Origin: Ornithodoros turicata
Lineage: Eukaryota > Arthropoda > Arachnida > Ixodida > Argasidae
Length of the DNA: 64,000 nucleotides
Assembly: GCF_037126465.1 (NCBI RefSeq)
Contig: NW_026999326.1
Location: 1,240,001 to 1,304,000 of the forward strand
Reading direction: 5' to 3'
Shown: positions 42,211 to 53,179 of the stretch, piece by piece
Layout of the letters: the number at the start of each line of letters is the position of its first letter
Numbering within the stretch: position 1 is the first letter of the stretch
The notes under the pieces: generated by a model
What the model was told of the DNA's origin: nothing
The model's input: the letters and a program-made list of their open reading frames with translations, nothing else
The model's database searches: none
Program-made: the position numbers and the translations under genes

Positions 42211-43254
42211 TCAACGGTGTTTTCTGCGTGATGTGCGCGTGCGTCGTGTCTGTGGGGTCGGTGGCTGTGGGGTCAGTGGCTGTGGAGACTCGCTGTGTTC
42301 CTCGATGTCATCTGTCTGTGTTTGCGTGCTTGTGGTTTTCCGTGTCACAGTTTGCGTGAACTTTGTGTGTGTGCGGGTTGTGTTCGGAGTGTTGTCGTTT
42401 GCCGCGTGTGTATGGGTGGGTGCAGTGGTCGTTGTGGTCCCCTTTGATGCCATCGTGTGTTCTGGCGTGTTTGCGGTGCTGGCACTTAAAGTGTAAGCTG
42501 GTTGATGATGTTGTGTTTGAGCGTTTGTCAGTGCAGGACGGCATCTATGGACCATTAGGTGTTTGATGTTGTGTGCCATAGCTCGTACGCCTGCGTGGTT
42601 TGGGTGGATGCCGTCCCGAGCGAGGTGTGCTTCAGCGTGGTATTCGAAAGCTGCGTGTGTGATAACCATAACGTTGGTGTGTACCTGACGCATGTGGATG
42701 AGGTGGTTGTTGACAGCGTGCGCCTTCCTGTCGAACTCGTGTAGCCATGTGTCCTGGTATATGTGTGATCGGTGTTTGTTCTGTCTTCGGGGAAGTATCG
42801 TTGTCAGTACTATTTCAGCGCCTGGTCTGTTGTTTGTGATGAAGGAAACTAGTGCTTCGAATTCCTGGATGACATGTTGTGCTGTCGACCGTGCGATGTC
42901 GTTGGTCCCTACGTGGAGTATGAAGTGCGTGATGTTCGGTGGGGCGGCGGTTACATGTGTCATGATGTCTCGTATTTTTGCGCCGCTTGAAAAGTGTATG
43001 TGAGGTCCGTGTTCTCCGTGTGGGATGTGTTCGTGTATGTACTTGTAACAGCTATCCCCGAGGAGTGCGACATGTGAGAAAGAGAGGACGGGTTGCTTAC
43101 CTCCTGAGGCCATCGGATCGTCAGTAGCGAACGTAGATGGGTAGAAATCCAGCGAACCGGTAGAATGTAGGAAGGGAGTTGCCTCAGGACAGAAGCCGCC
43201 GATATTTCGAACAGAGACTGTTCTTCTTCTGGGCACCGTCCTCATCATTGGCAT
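42211..43254 (-). CDS. Penelope-like ORF1, unit B: SGNH/GDSL-hydrolase-like protein
   Basis: 347 residues, identical to unit A except Ser for Ala in the QNKHRxHIYQ segment. The GDS, GTND and DGIH blocks are all retained, and the same TGA-CTA junction leads in frame to ORF2 (42189). Near-identity of two intact copies implies recent amplification or gene conversion. Confidence 0.85.
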   Translation of the reverse strand: MPMMRTVPRRRTVSVRNIGGFCPEATPFLHSTGSLDFYPSTFATDDPMASGGKQPVLSFSHVALLGDSCYKYIHEHIPHGEHGPHIHFSSGAKIRDIMTHVTAAPPNITHFILHVGTNDIARSTAQHVIQEFEALVSFITNNRPGAEIVLTTILPRRQNKHRSHIYQDTWLHEFDRKAHAVNNHLIHMRQVHTNVMVITHAAFEYHAEAHLARDGIHPNHAGVRAMAHNIKHLMVHRCRPALTNAQTQHHQPAYTLSASTANTPEHTMASKGTTTTTAPTHTHAANDNTPNTTRTHTKFTQTVTRKTTSTQTQTDDIEEHSESPQPLTPQPPTPQTRRTRTSRRKHR

Positions 43255-43670
43255 GGTATTTAAAGGGTTAGGTGTGACGTGTTTAAAGGTTCATGCGAAT
43301 TGTGGGTCAACAGCCCGGAGGGAAGAAAGGTTCCGTACGGGTTTTTACGGCCGGAGTGAATGGCTGCTTTGTTAGAGTGTGGAGGGGATTATGTGAACGT
43401 AGTGATCTAGGCTACAGACCGGTTACAGAAAAATGGAAGGTTCACGAACACGTGGACGAAACGGGACAACAGGCAAGAATTGGCAAGCATAGCGAAAGAT
43501 AAGGAGGTTAGTGGTTACGTGGGGAAAATTCCAGAACCAGCAAAGGGTGTTTTTCTTTTTTTTTTTTTATATTTGTAATGCAAAGTTGTGGCATGCAATA
43601 AAGAAAGTAGAAAGCAGTGGCCATGCATAACATAACAGATGATAATGGAGGTAGAAGGGAAAAGCATATT

Positions 43671-45189
43671 TTATTTGTGAAGTGTTTCTAGGGTGCTTTG
43701 TGATTTGTTGATACCGGACGGGTGAAGGGCGTTGAACTTGTATATGAGATAGGACTCCCTATCACGTCTGTCACGTGTGGATCTAAACCCGGTTTCTAGA
43801 ATATATAGTTTAACGTTGTCAAAATTGTGACCAGGAACGTTAAAGTGTTCGGCGACTGCTTTGGGGCGTTTGTTGGACGTGTCGGTTCTGTGTCCGGTAA
43901 GGCGGTTGTTCATTTGTTGGCCGGTTTCACCAATGTATTGCATAGAGCAGTCGCCGCATTCAATGCAGTATATGACATTGGAGCTTGTGCATGTGAATGC
44001 GTGGTTAACGGGGTGGGTGTAATTGCTCGCAGTGCTTTTGATGGAGTTAGCGTGTTGAACGTGCTTGCATGTTTTGCAGCGCGGGAGGTTGCAGGGTCGT
44101 GTTCCCGTGTACGGGGTGCTTGTTTTGCTAATTTTGGCATTGACCAAGGAGTCTGCCAGGTTTTTTGCACGTCGGTATGTCACCTGTATAGGATTTGTGA
44201 ATATATTGCTAAGTCGGTCACTGCTTTGGAGGAGGGGCTTGTGCTTCTGTAGAATGGCTTTGATGTTTGGAAGTGCGTTGGAATATCTTGTGATGAAGCT
44301 TATTTGGCACGCGTCAGGATTTTTTCGGTTTTCCAGAACCTCGTCTCGATCGAGTGTAAGTGCCTTGCGACGGAATTCGGTTAGGAGGGAGTCTGGATAG
44401 TCCCTTTGGGCAAGTGTACTGCAGAGTTCGTCAAGCTTCTCAGCGTAATCTGTGTCGTTTGAACAAACTCTGCGTAGTCTTACACTCTGCCCATTAGGAA
44501 TTCCAACCTTACAGTGACGCGGGTGGTGACTCTTGAAGTGAAGGTATTGTTGTTTGTCAGTTGGCTTTTTGTACAGGGTTGTGATGAGGTTGCCGTTGTC
44601 TAGTGATATTGTGGTGTCGAGGAAGTTAATTAAGTGAGTTGACTGTTGTGATGTGAACTTTATGTTGCTATGCGCGGTGTTCAGTAGATCTATGAACTTT
44701 TGAAATTCATGTTCCCCGTGTTCCCATATTATCAGTATATCATCGATGTATCGAAGGTACACCGTGGGTTTCAATGAGAGGGCGCTGAGAACTTTGTTTT
44801 CTAAGAACCCCATGAAGATATTTGCGTATGTGGGTGCAACAGGTGTGCCCATACTTGTACCGTGTACTTGTAGGTAGTGTTCGCCATTGAACTCGAAGTA
44901 GTTCAGTTTAAGGACCAAGTCCATTAGAGCGAGTATGGTTTCCGTGTCTTTTCTGGTGTTTGTTGTAGAAAGGGTATTGCAGAGGGCTGTGATTCCGTCG
45001 TTGTGTGGGATGTTAGTATACAGTGATGTCACATCCAGCGTGGCTAGTATTGTGTCCCTACCAAATGTACGAGTGTTGTTTATATCTCTGATTATTCTGA
45101 GGAGGTGGGGTGTGTCTTGTACATGCGATGGCAGTGTTGTCGGAATATGGTTTAAATAGTGGTCCAGGAATTTCGAGAGTCTTTCTGTT
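43671..45189 (-). pseudogene. Penelope-like ORF2, unit C: 5'-truncated RT and GIY-YIG
   Basis: Matches ORF2 from about residue 400 to the end. Upstream (right) similarity stops abruptly at 45189, after CTTTCTGTT, at a non-homologous flank. Motifs A-C of RT and the whole endonuclease remain. A few substitutions (such as K for E in LQKHKPLL and R for L in NKRPKAV) distinguish it from units A and B. It is the 5'-truncated leading copy of the tandem. Confidence 0.9.
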
Positions 45190-46946
45190 TCAAAACATTA
45201 CTTTGGTAACTTTGTGACTTAGCAAATGCCCACATTGCACGTTCCATGAGGAATATTGAAATCGCAATTTGTGGTGTAAGTTATATTATCTGATTTTATT
45301 TTTCACTCTGTATCCCATGGCTATGATAGTCTGTGTGTCTCATGGTCAGCTCTCATCTCTGCTCATGACTGTGATGGTAATGGACAAAGAGACAAAAGTG
45401 GTTATCACCTCAGGACGAAGGATCATCAGTTTCACGCGTCACCTGTTTATGCAATATCTCATGCACATAACAGATTCACCACGGAATTGCTCATTGGAGA
45501 CAATCATTGACCATTACCAGTCATAACTAGAATTGTAGCTCCAGAAAAAACATGTCTAAGTTAATTTGGTTAGGAATAGTGACAAGATGTATTTGACATG
45601 GTCATGAGATGCCTACAACTTGCTTTTTATGTTTGGCTGGGGCCACTGCTGGTTGGGTATTACTGGGAGCCCTCTGTTTTGGCAACTAACACATGACACG
45701 TTGCTCTTGTTTTTATTGTTTAGGGAAGCTGTCATACAATGGTTTCTACAAGGTTAACTTAGGTGTTACTTAGGTGTTAACAAGGTGTTAACATATCAAA
45801 CCAAGATGGCAAGGTGTCTAGGTTCAAATGTTTACTGATCAAGGCAAGAGAGTGGGTTAACTAAAAAAAATACAGTGCCAGTGTTTGCACCCACTTGACC
45901 CAATCTTGATCATACCCACACCATCACATGCTGTATGTATGTATGCACATAAATTAAGCTTTAAGTACAACATGTTGCTCACAAATGCAAAGCCACTGCA
46001 ACTCTGTAAAACAGAAACATGCACGGCCAGATTATGAAACGAAAAGGGCTCGACTAGACAGCAGTGTATTCAATATAGTGAAAGTGTTGGGACTTTGGGC
46101 ACCGAACACTAGGGATGCTGCCTTGGCGGCACTTGTGTTCAGAGCTGTGGGATGGATACAACTTTTTAGTATTCTCTGTGCATGATCCTGGGATAACTGT
46201 GAATAGTGGACTGCTAGTGAACGTATGACTAGTGGACGGACTTCTGAATAGCGAACATGTGCATAGTGAACAGCAAACTTGCGAGCAGAGCACATGAGCA
46301 GTATTTTTAGGGAGTGGGGGGGGGGATGATAATTTATGTTAGGAGCAGCAGAACAAGTCGGGAGACAAGTTCAATTTCTCCTTTTTTTTCATTATAAGCA
46401 AACAAAAGGGATTATTTATTCATGTCTCTAGAGTAATACTTGCAATGTCACACAGATGTCTTTTCCACGAAACCCCCACATGTTGCAGGATAAATTACTT
46501 GCTTGGGCTTCATGCATGTCGTTGCAGTTAGACGGCATCAGTGAAGTCCGTATTTCCGTGTAATACAAAACATTGCAACTGTATTCCCCATGTTTTGCCG
46601 CTAATAATTTCCTTTTAATATTTCAGTTTCCGGTGCACAAACAACATACGAATTATGGCAGCACCATATCACTAGAGTTACAACTTTATGGTTTTCCTAT
46701 AGGCTGTGTAAACACCTGCCAGAAAGCTTTAAATCGATGAGATTTTTTACAGTGTTGATTTTTTTGTGCTTAACCCTTTCAGACGCTTAGTAAGAAATAT
46801 ACTGTAGAATAAATCGTTGTCTACTGCTATGTGTACTAAACACTTTATTGCCCCTCGTTCAGAAAACCTGCAATAAAAATGCAGCAGGAAGGTTTTGCAC
46901 AGGTGTACACAATTGTGTACATTGCGTCACAGGGGAGGTAGAACAT
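45190..46946. other. No recognisable gene; short local repeats
   Basis: 45735-45795 has four AGGTGTTA copies. 46180-46275 has degenerate ATAGTGAAC repeats. A G-run of ten lies at 46316-46325. No protein domain was found. Confidence 0.4.
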
Positions 46947-48480
46947 TCAATTTTTTATGTCAAAGTTTCGGAAGCAGTTCTTTTCTTTGGTGAGACAGAA
47001 CGAGACGCTGCACTTTGTGCAGAACACTCTAGATCTGCGATGAAAGAATAAAGTCATTGAAAAGGCTAGCCAGTTGTAGAGATGGAACCCACATCTTTTG
47101 GATTACCGGTCCAGGGCTCTACCAATTGAGCTAAGCTAACACGCCTCTCCAGCGACTTTCGGGGTGCTCAAGGGACGACAAACCAGCCACTCACTCTCAC
47201 TCACCCTCCTTTCACTCTTACGTTTTTGCTCACTCATACACACATCCATACGTCTATTACGTACGTCATTCATACGTCATTACACACGTCACACTTTCAT
47301 CGTTGATTTCTTAGGCAATTTGAGGCTTTGTTTGTATCTGTCCCTTTCTATGTGTTCCAGCCTCAGAACTTCAGTTTCTCTCTCACTCTAGATCTGCCGC
47401 GACAGCCTTCAAGTTTGCACCTTGAGGGCTCGGTCTGGTTCCGTGCATCTGGCCAGTGCTCTACGCCGTCGTATCTTGCATCTGCACAGGGTCGTTGCAT
47501 CCGTGGCTGCTTTGCTGGCGGTGGGGGTGGTGTGTTTGATACATCTGACAGCGGCCTTCCTCGTCTCCTTGTGTTGACTGGTGCTGCGTTGAGAAGGGCC
47601 TCGGCCAGACACAGCCTGAGGTTGAGCATGTCGAGGCATTTCTTTTTTGGGAGGTGACTGTTTTCTCTAACATATTCCAGCCATGAGTTGCAGACCGCAA
47701 TGTCGACAAAATGGAATATGACCCTGAGGGTCCACTTTTTCGAACGTATTCTGGTTCGGTAGACACTCAGGATGAAATCAAGTTTGTTTACTCCTCCCAT
47801 GCTTCGGTTGTACTTTGACACAACCTCAGGCTGCTCTGCAAGGATATGTTTCTTCTGTTCCTTGTCCCATCTTTGTACTTGGCCTGTGGTGCCGATGCCC
47901 ACAAAGTTTGAAGCAAGAGTCACAATATTGTTGTCCTTCCAAGATGTTACTACAACATGCTTGTCAGAAGTGACGTACTCCTCTGAATGGCCTCGCGGTT
48001 TTGATTTCTCTGCCTTTGCCGATAGAACTGGGCATTTCAAAAAGCGATTGGCTCGAACGGTACCAGCCGCGAGGATGCCCGGTGAGGACAGGTGGTACAA
48101 GAGAGGGACCGATGTAAAGTAATTGTCGAAATATAGCTGGTATTTGCAGCGAGTCGGTATCCGCTTAGTCAAATGAACTGCAACCCCAGAACACAGCCCA
48201 TAGTCTTTCTTCACGCCTTCCGGGATGGTTTCTTTACCCTGGTACACCGTGAAGTCATAAAGCAACCCACTTCTGCCGCAAAAGGCAAAAAGCTTGATTC
48301 TCCAAGGCGTCGGTTTTGATTTCACATATTGTTTGAAGCCCACATGACCTTCGAAGGGTATTTGCTCATCAATCGAGTTTTCTTCCTCAAGTTGAAGTTG
48401 AAGACACCGTTCATGAATCCCAGGCAAAAATCTAGAGTGGGACCAGTTCAAAGTGGTTTTTGAGACAGGTCTCATGCTGG
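46947..48480 (-). pseudogene. piggyBac-type transposase, 5'-truncated and SINE-interrupted
   Basis: Minus strand. SIDEQIPFEGH (first catalytic Asp region, about 48380), YFDNYFTSVPLLYHL (second, about 48130), KYNRSMGGVNKLDFILSVYR (third, about 47770) and RIRSKKWTLRVIFHF are diagnostic of DDE_Tnp_1_7. The canonical third Asp of GGVD is Asn here, while the following D of KLD remains. The C-terminal cysteine-rich domain starts RCKLEGCRGRSRV at about 47405 and continues beyond the SINE as FCTKCSVSFC to a stop at 46947-46949. The N-terminal half is absent; homology begins near HERCLQLQLEEE at about 48440, where GGTCCC-rich repeats start. piggyBac enzymes cut and paste at TTAA. Confidence 0.85.
47039..47383. 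mobile_element. tRNA-derived SINE inserted in the piggyBac gene, 14-bp target duplication
   Basis: An antisense tRNA-like head with A and B boxes occupies 47065-47141. A CACTCTCACTCACC-rich middle and the TTAGGCAATTTGAGG tail follow. The 14-bp direct repeat CACTCTAGATCTGC flanks the insertion at 47025-47038 and 47384-47397. It is the same family as the dimer at 6249-6789. Removing it lets the transposase zinc domain read through. Confidence 0.85.
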
Positions 48481-48660
48481 TCCCCATTCCCAGGTGGTCC
48501 CTGTAGGGAACCACTCTGGAATGGGGACTGATTGGGATCTGGAACCAGTCAGGAACTGGGACCACTTGACGGATGGTATTTCAGTGGGAACAGTCAGGAA
48601 CTGGGACCACTTGACGGATGGTATTTCAGTGGGACCAGTCCGGGCCCTGATCCCAAATTG
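48430..48660. repeat. GGTCCC/GGGACC-rich region with a 45-bp tandem repeat
   Basis: 48546-48590 repeats almost exactly at 48591-48635. The flanks contain inverted copies of TGGGACCAGT and AACTGGGACC. The block replaces the N-terminus of the piggyBac gene and may be the end of another palindrome-rich element. Confidence 0.6.
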
Positions 48661-50465
48661 GTGTCGGATGCGGAGCGTCCCGGTCCGAATGCAATGGTTC
48701 TCTCAGCTAAAGGACACGAAAAGTAGCTACATAGCTGTTGGGATGATTAGACCAGTGCTGAAAAGAAGCTTGATTTTGTGCACATGTATATCATCCTATT
48801 AAAATATTTATGGCGAGCCTACAGTTCTACATTGTATTCAGCACTGTGAATGATATAGTATCTACGTAGTATACCGAAACATTGCAAAAAGATACTGGGA
48901 ACATAGGCACGTTACATACCCCCGTTAAGGACTAATGAGCCAATATATTAGCAAAAATGTTAATAAAACAGAAATGAGATTAAGAAAAGAGGGAGCACAA
49001 AGCAAGGGTACATTGCACAACCCCGTGAAGGACGAATGAGTCAGTACATTAGCAAAAAATGTGAATGACACACAAATGAGACTCAGAAAAGTGGCGTGTA
49101 AGTCTGCAGCAGTTACTAATAGAACTGTGGGTGCAAAACATGTGCGTAAAATGAGACAATATATCCGAATGTACAACAACTCACTCAGAATGTGCACGCA
49201 GAGAAAGACTGAATAGGATGATAAGAGCTAATATTACACGCATTCCAAAAATCAATGAGCAGGAAAACGGCAGACCATACAAGACAGGCTTGAACTGACA
49301 CAACCAGAATCTGAAGAACTGAAAAGCAGAAGCAGGTCATTTAAGGAAGGGGAAATGTGGCTGGCTGCCGCTGCACAAGACAGGTGAAGAGGAGCCTGTC
49401 TTTGTGGGGCCCACGTAGCCGCATTCCCCCTTCCTTACGTGACCTGATTCTGCTTTTGTAGGGCTGTGCTTGCCGTCTAAATTAAGAAGTTCAGTTGTCA
49501 GTTCGAACCTGACTTCTATCGTTTGTTGCATTTCTGGTCGTTCATATGTGCCATGCGTTTCAACCAACTAGCCTTGCTTTCTGCGCTGAATATGGATCTT
49601 CCCCTGCGCTCCCGGTGTCTGGTGTCTAATGGAGTGAGCAGTATTTCCACTACTATCCAGGAAGTCCACAGCAAAACAGGTACAGACAAACAGGGCACTT
49701 TTATTCACTTGCAAGTGTCAAAGATTTGTAGGCTCAAATAAAGTATACAGCACACCCCATTTATCCTTCATGAGCTGCACTTCGTAGAACAGTTTGCGAT
49801 ATTACTGTTGATGACATAAATAATAAAAAAAACATCTTCAACCAGCTTCTATCTTCTTAGATCACTGAATGTACTGCACATTTACTGCAGTGTGGACTGA
49901 CGGAAATGTTGTCATAGCAGCAAGAAAAAAAAAGACAAAGTGACAATGATGTTGTAACTGTTCATTGCTTGCAGTAACTCCTGCAGACACTTAACACTGC
50001 AACAATAACTTGTGCGAGTGACCGCTGCTCACGATGGTGCTTCACATAGGAATGCACCTCTTTACAGCCTTTCTTGCATCCTGGATCTTTTCGAAGAGAA
50101 TGACACCTCTTTTCTCGATGTATGAAGATACATCTACTTGCGTCTGCTTGCCCCAGTATGTGACAATATCTGAAATAACCAGTATTAAGAAATATGTCAA
50201 TAAAAACGATAATGTTTCTTACTCAGATGAATCCATACATTATTTATTGTCATCATATACTATTTGGAAATGCAGTCATGGATTCAGGATTCTTTTTACA
50301 AGATTGCCATTTCATATGAATCAATGTAACAATGTTGCTTCATCTTCTGTGTCACCTCCCCATGTAACCCTGCCATGAGTTCATTTGCCCACCATTATCA
50401 CCTTTCCAGTAGACCACTCTCTTTAAAATAAAGAATCATGAACCAGCTGATATTCAATAGTACAG
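48661..50465. other. No recognisable gene; 101-bp direct repeat at 48915-49115
   Basis: The segment with CCCGTTAAGGAC and CATTAGCAAAAA recurs once with a 101-bp period (48921 and 49022). The rest is AT-rich with short frames only. Confidence 0.4.
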
Positions 50466-50469
50466 GTGG

Positions 50470-50693
50470 AGAGGTCCACGATAAAAAGTTCCGGATTTGC
50501 GCACAGATTCCTACAAATACCTTGGTGCTCACCACTCTTCCAACTTAATCTTCCACATTAATCATATCGTGTCCAATGCCTCTCACACCTTGGGCTTTGT
50601 CAGATGCACTCTGAAATCTGCCCCTGCCCATCTCAAGCTTCTAGCCTTCACCACTCTGGTACGTAGTAAGCCTCCCGTCATCAATTGCAACCA
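50470..50693 (+). pseudogene. CR1-like LINE fragment, part 1 (RT C-terminal region)
   Basis: SYKYLGAHHSSNLIFHINHI followed by TLGFVRCTLKSAPAHLKLLA matches the region just after the RT catalytic core in CR1-like LINE ORF2 proteins. It is cut at 50693 by a TTAA-flanked MITE. Similarity to this LINE type continues at 51318 as 3' UTR. Confidence 0.65.
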
Positions 50694-50697
50694 TTAA

Positions 50698-51313
50698 AGG
50701 GACTATGAAACGATTTTTTTCTTCGTTTCGTTCGAAAGAAGACATTTTTCTGAGTCTAGAACCGAAATTTTACTTTCGTCGCGCGAGGGGATTTCTCGGG
50801 AGCGAATTTAAACGGAGCGGCGAAGGGAGGACAGCTGGCGCCGCGCCGTGACGAGCTGCCGAGCGGAGACACAACAGGTAACTTGACGCGACCACGGCCG
50901 GCTCAGCAACACGTCATCGTGACGTGTTGCCGAGCCGAGGAATCCCGCCAGGAGCATGCGCCGTAGGATCCCGCGTATGCGTTCATCGGGAGTGGAAATC
51001 TCTATGACAGCAGCTTTCGCGCGATCGGCAGATTTCGGCAGTGGCGGCAGCCACAGCGCGAGCTCGCGGCATTACTTGCCATCGTGCAACACCGGTGACG
51101 TAACGGGGAACCGAAGAGCGGTCCGTACAGTTACACCATCGGCAGGGAAATATGCGCAAGAGAGGAGGAACGCGGAAGAGACATTTCCAGCGCGCGCTCC
51201 TCGCAGAGTGGAGTGATTTCGTCCGGAAAAATTTGTGGCATATTAGTTTCTCTGCGGGAAGAACAGTTTCCATCGAAAAAAAGTATGGAGGTTCGGGAAA
51301 TTTCATAGTCCCT
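50698..51313. mobile_element. MITE with TTAA target duplication
   Basis: The ends AGGGACTATGAAA and TTTCATAGTCCCT are inverted repeats, flanked by TTAA at 50694-50697 and 51314-51317, the target preference of piggyBac transposases. The 616-bp GC-rich centre has no transposase. It is probably mobilised in trans by a piggyBac enzyme, not necessarily the one at 46947-48480. Confidence 0.85.
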
Positions 51314-51317
51314 TTAA

Positions 51318-51566
51318 CGACCATAGAGTTTTCCGCAGCTCCCTTTCTCGATTTCTTCAACTTCAAATATGTTAGTTTTGTTGTATTTCTGGGTTATCCC
51401 TCTGTATAGTTGGTTGTATTTGTTCTTATTCTGTTATTCCAAGATTCTGTTGTTGTTTTGTTTCCTTTTTTCCTGTGTTTTCGTTGTCATTGTATTCTTG
51501 ATGTTCCCACCCCCATGTAATGTTCTTCGGACGCTTGGGGTTTTTTGAAATAAATAAATAAATAAA
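51318..51566 (+). mobile_element. CR1-like LINE, part 2: 3' UTR and (AAAT)n tail
   Basis: A T-rich 3' UTR contains CCCCATGTAATGTTCTTCGG and ends in an AATA/AAAT repeat at 51548-51565. This is typical of truncated CR1-like LINEs. It continues the fragment at 50470-50693 across the MITE. Confidence 0.6.
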
Positions 51567-52324
51567 TTTGCAAACTGCAAAAATGATGCCAGAATACGAG
51601 AAAAGCATAGTGGCATTCACAATGATGAAGGCTTGGAGAGGATATCTCCCGGAAGCGGGGAGGTGCAAGACTTTTCGGAAGGATCAATTGTGCTACCGAA
51701 ATATGCAAACACAGGGAGAAAAAGAACAAAGAAACACATTCAGCCATTTCGTTTAGGAGTATAAAAGGTAGTATGTGAACAGTAATCGCAGTCAAGGAAA
51801 TGGTGTGGGACACATATACAAGCGGCAGCACTACACATTGCGGTCACAGGAGAGGTGAAGCGACTCTGTTAAAACTGATTCAAAAAGGGCGAACTGGTTG
51901 TGAAGGAACCTGGATGTGTGACTAATAGCCTGAGAAGACGAAGAGAATGTTGGTTAAGGCTTCACATGATGGGAACGTGGAAAGACACAGCTCTCAAGGA
52001 CACTGACGACCCCTCTGGAGGTCGCCTTTGTATTACTTTACCTTCCTGGCCGAGTTGTTGTTGGTCAATAAACCAGTTGAACGCCATCCCTATCCGTTAG
52101 TCTTTTCTGTTCCTTTCATGTCAAATATGACAAATATTTGCTAATTAGGCATTTTCTTCGTATTTTTGCAGATATTTCATGATTTCAAAATAATAGTAAA
52201 TATGAATAAGGAGGTGGCTCTGATAAATCATTTATACATTAAATGAGAACAATCAAGTGGAAATAGTTTGATTACCGACAACAGCAGGCTATTTTAGCTT
52301 GCCCTGTGTTCTTGCTCCATACAG
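51567..52324. other. No recognisable gene
   Basis: Short frames only. No domain or repeat is recognised. Confidence 0.35.
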
Positions 52325-52393
52325 AGGGTGCAGTACACCCTCAGGGCCCGTCATGCGATGGACGGAAGGTTCCCTCAGGGTGCACTGCACCCT
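52325..52393. repeat. Imperfect 22-bp inverted repeat of AGGGTGCAGTGCACCCT
   Basis: The arms 52325-52346 and 52372-52393 pair with about two mismatches around a 25-base loop, and each arm is itself nearly palindromic. It could be a tiny foldback element or a transcription-factor site cluster. Confidence 0.6.
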
Positions 52394-52589
52394 GACGATT
52401 AAGCTGGGTTTATTGTTTGTCTGCACCTATTTTTTATCATTAAAGAGTTAATGAGATTTCAGTTTGAGTTTGAGATAAGTGTTCAAAATACAGGTATTAA
52501 ATATACAAGATCATTATGCATCAGGTATACGTAAATACAGCTCAGCGTAAAAATGAGCACACTTATATACAAAGCAGGAAAGAATTGTT

Positions 52590-52940
52590 CGTGATCGTAC
52601 CGACAATAAGGGCGACTTTCGCTGGTGTGAGCTCTTTCCTTGATGGGGTATCAGGATCCTGGCGGTCCTTTGGTCAAGCCTTCCCACTGTATGTGCGTTG
52701 AGCAAGGACGGAGTCTCCCCATATAATTTTAGCCATATCTTTCATTACAAGCGTTGGCCTCGTGTTGCTGAATGTTTTCAGACCTTGTGCCTCTGTCAGG
52801 AAAAATCCATTCCTGATATGGAACTGCAATAAAATATATATTGTCAAACACGACAACAAAGTTGTAGTTCGGTGAATTTACCCGTCCGTCGGCCAACCTT
52901 GTCAAGGGCTGTGCGCTGCTCAAGGTGCGGTCATAAATAC
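52590..52940 (-). pseudogene. BEN-domain gene fragment, two exons, in-frame stop
   Basis: Exon 52940-52882 ends LTRLADGR. A 58-bp intron (GTAAATTC...ATTGCAG, 52881-52824) follows. The next exon, from 52823, encodes NGFFLTEAQGLK, then RPTLVMKDMAKIIWGDSVLA and, after a TGA, SRKELTPAKVALIVGTI. The order ...W(G)xxxLA...LTPxKV is that of the BEN domain, a helical DNA- and protein-binding module in chromatin factors. Joining at the inferred splice sites keeps phase 0. The TGA near 52676 interrupts the domain, so this is a pseudogene or has a sequence error. Upstream exons are not identified. Confidence 0.6.
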
Positions 52941-53179
52941 CTGCATAAGAATAGACAAATTTACATGATGTCAGAATTACATTTTATGCTATGAGAATGA
53001 GCATTTCTAAAGGTGGAGTAAAATGCAAAGGACATCATATTGCAGCATATCGTGGCAAAGCTGTATCTCTGTAGAGAGGAAGGCATAATTTTTTTGCGCT
53101 GAACTTCGGATGGCAAAACACCATAAGCACAGCATCAGAACACGTGGGAATAAATTATCCACTTCCTACAGCACCGTAT

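Larger units (their letters stand above)
34747..45189 (-). mobile_element. Penelope-like retroelement, head-to-tail array (two full units and one partial)
   Basis: Unit junctions fall at the repeated TAGATGGGTAGAAATCC at 34747, 38941 and 43134, giving periods of 4194 and 4193 bp. Reading the minus strand, a truncated unit (45189-43134) precedes two complete units (43133-38941 and 38940-34747). The final end stops about 40 codons into the next ORF1. Such tandems with 5'-truncated leaders are typical of Penelope-like elements, where the upstream partial copy serves as a pseudo-LTR. Units differ by only a few substitutions, so they are recent but not identical. Confidence 0.9.

Noticed and set aside
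34747..45189. Penelope tandem as a pure assembly duplication
   Set aside because: Units carry distinct substitutions and different poly-T lengths, and unit C is truncated at its own boundary. Artefact is unlikely, though long-read confirmation is still desirable.
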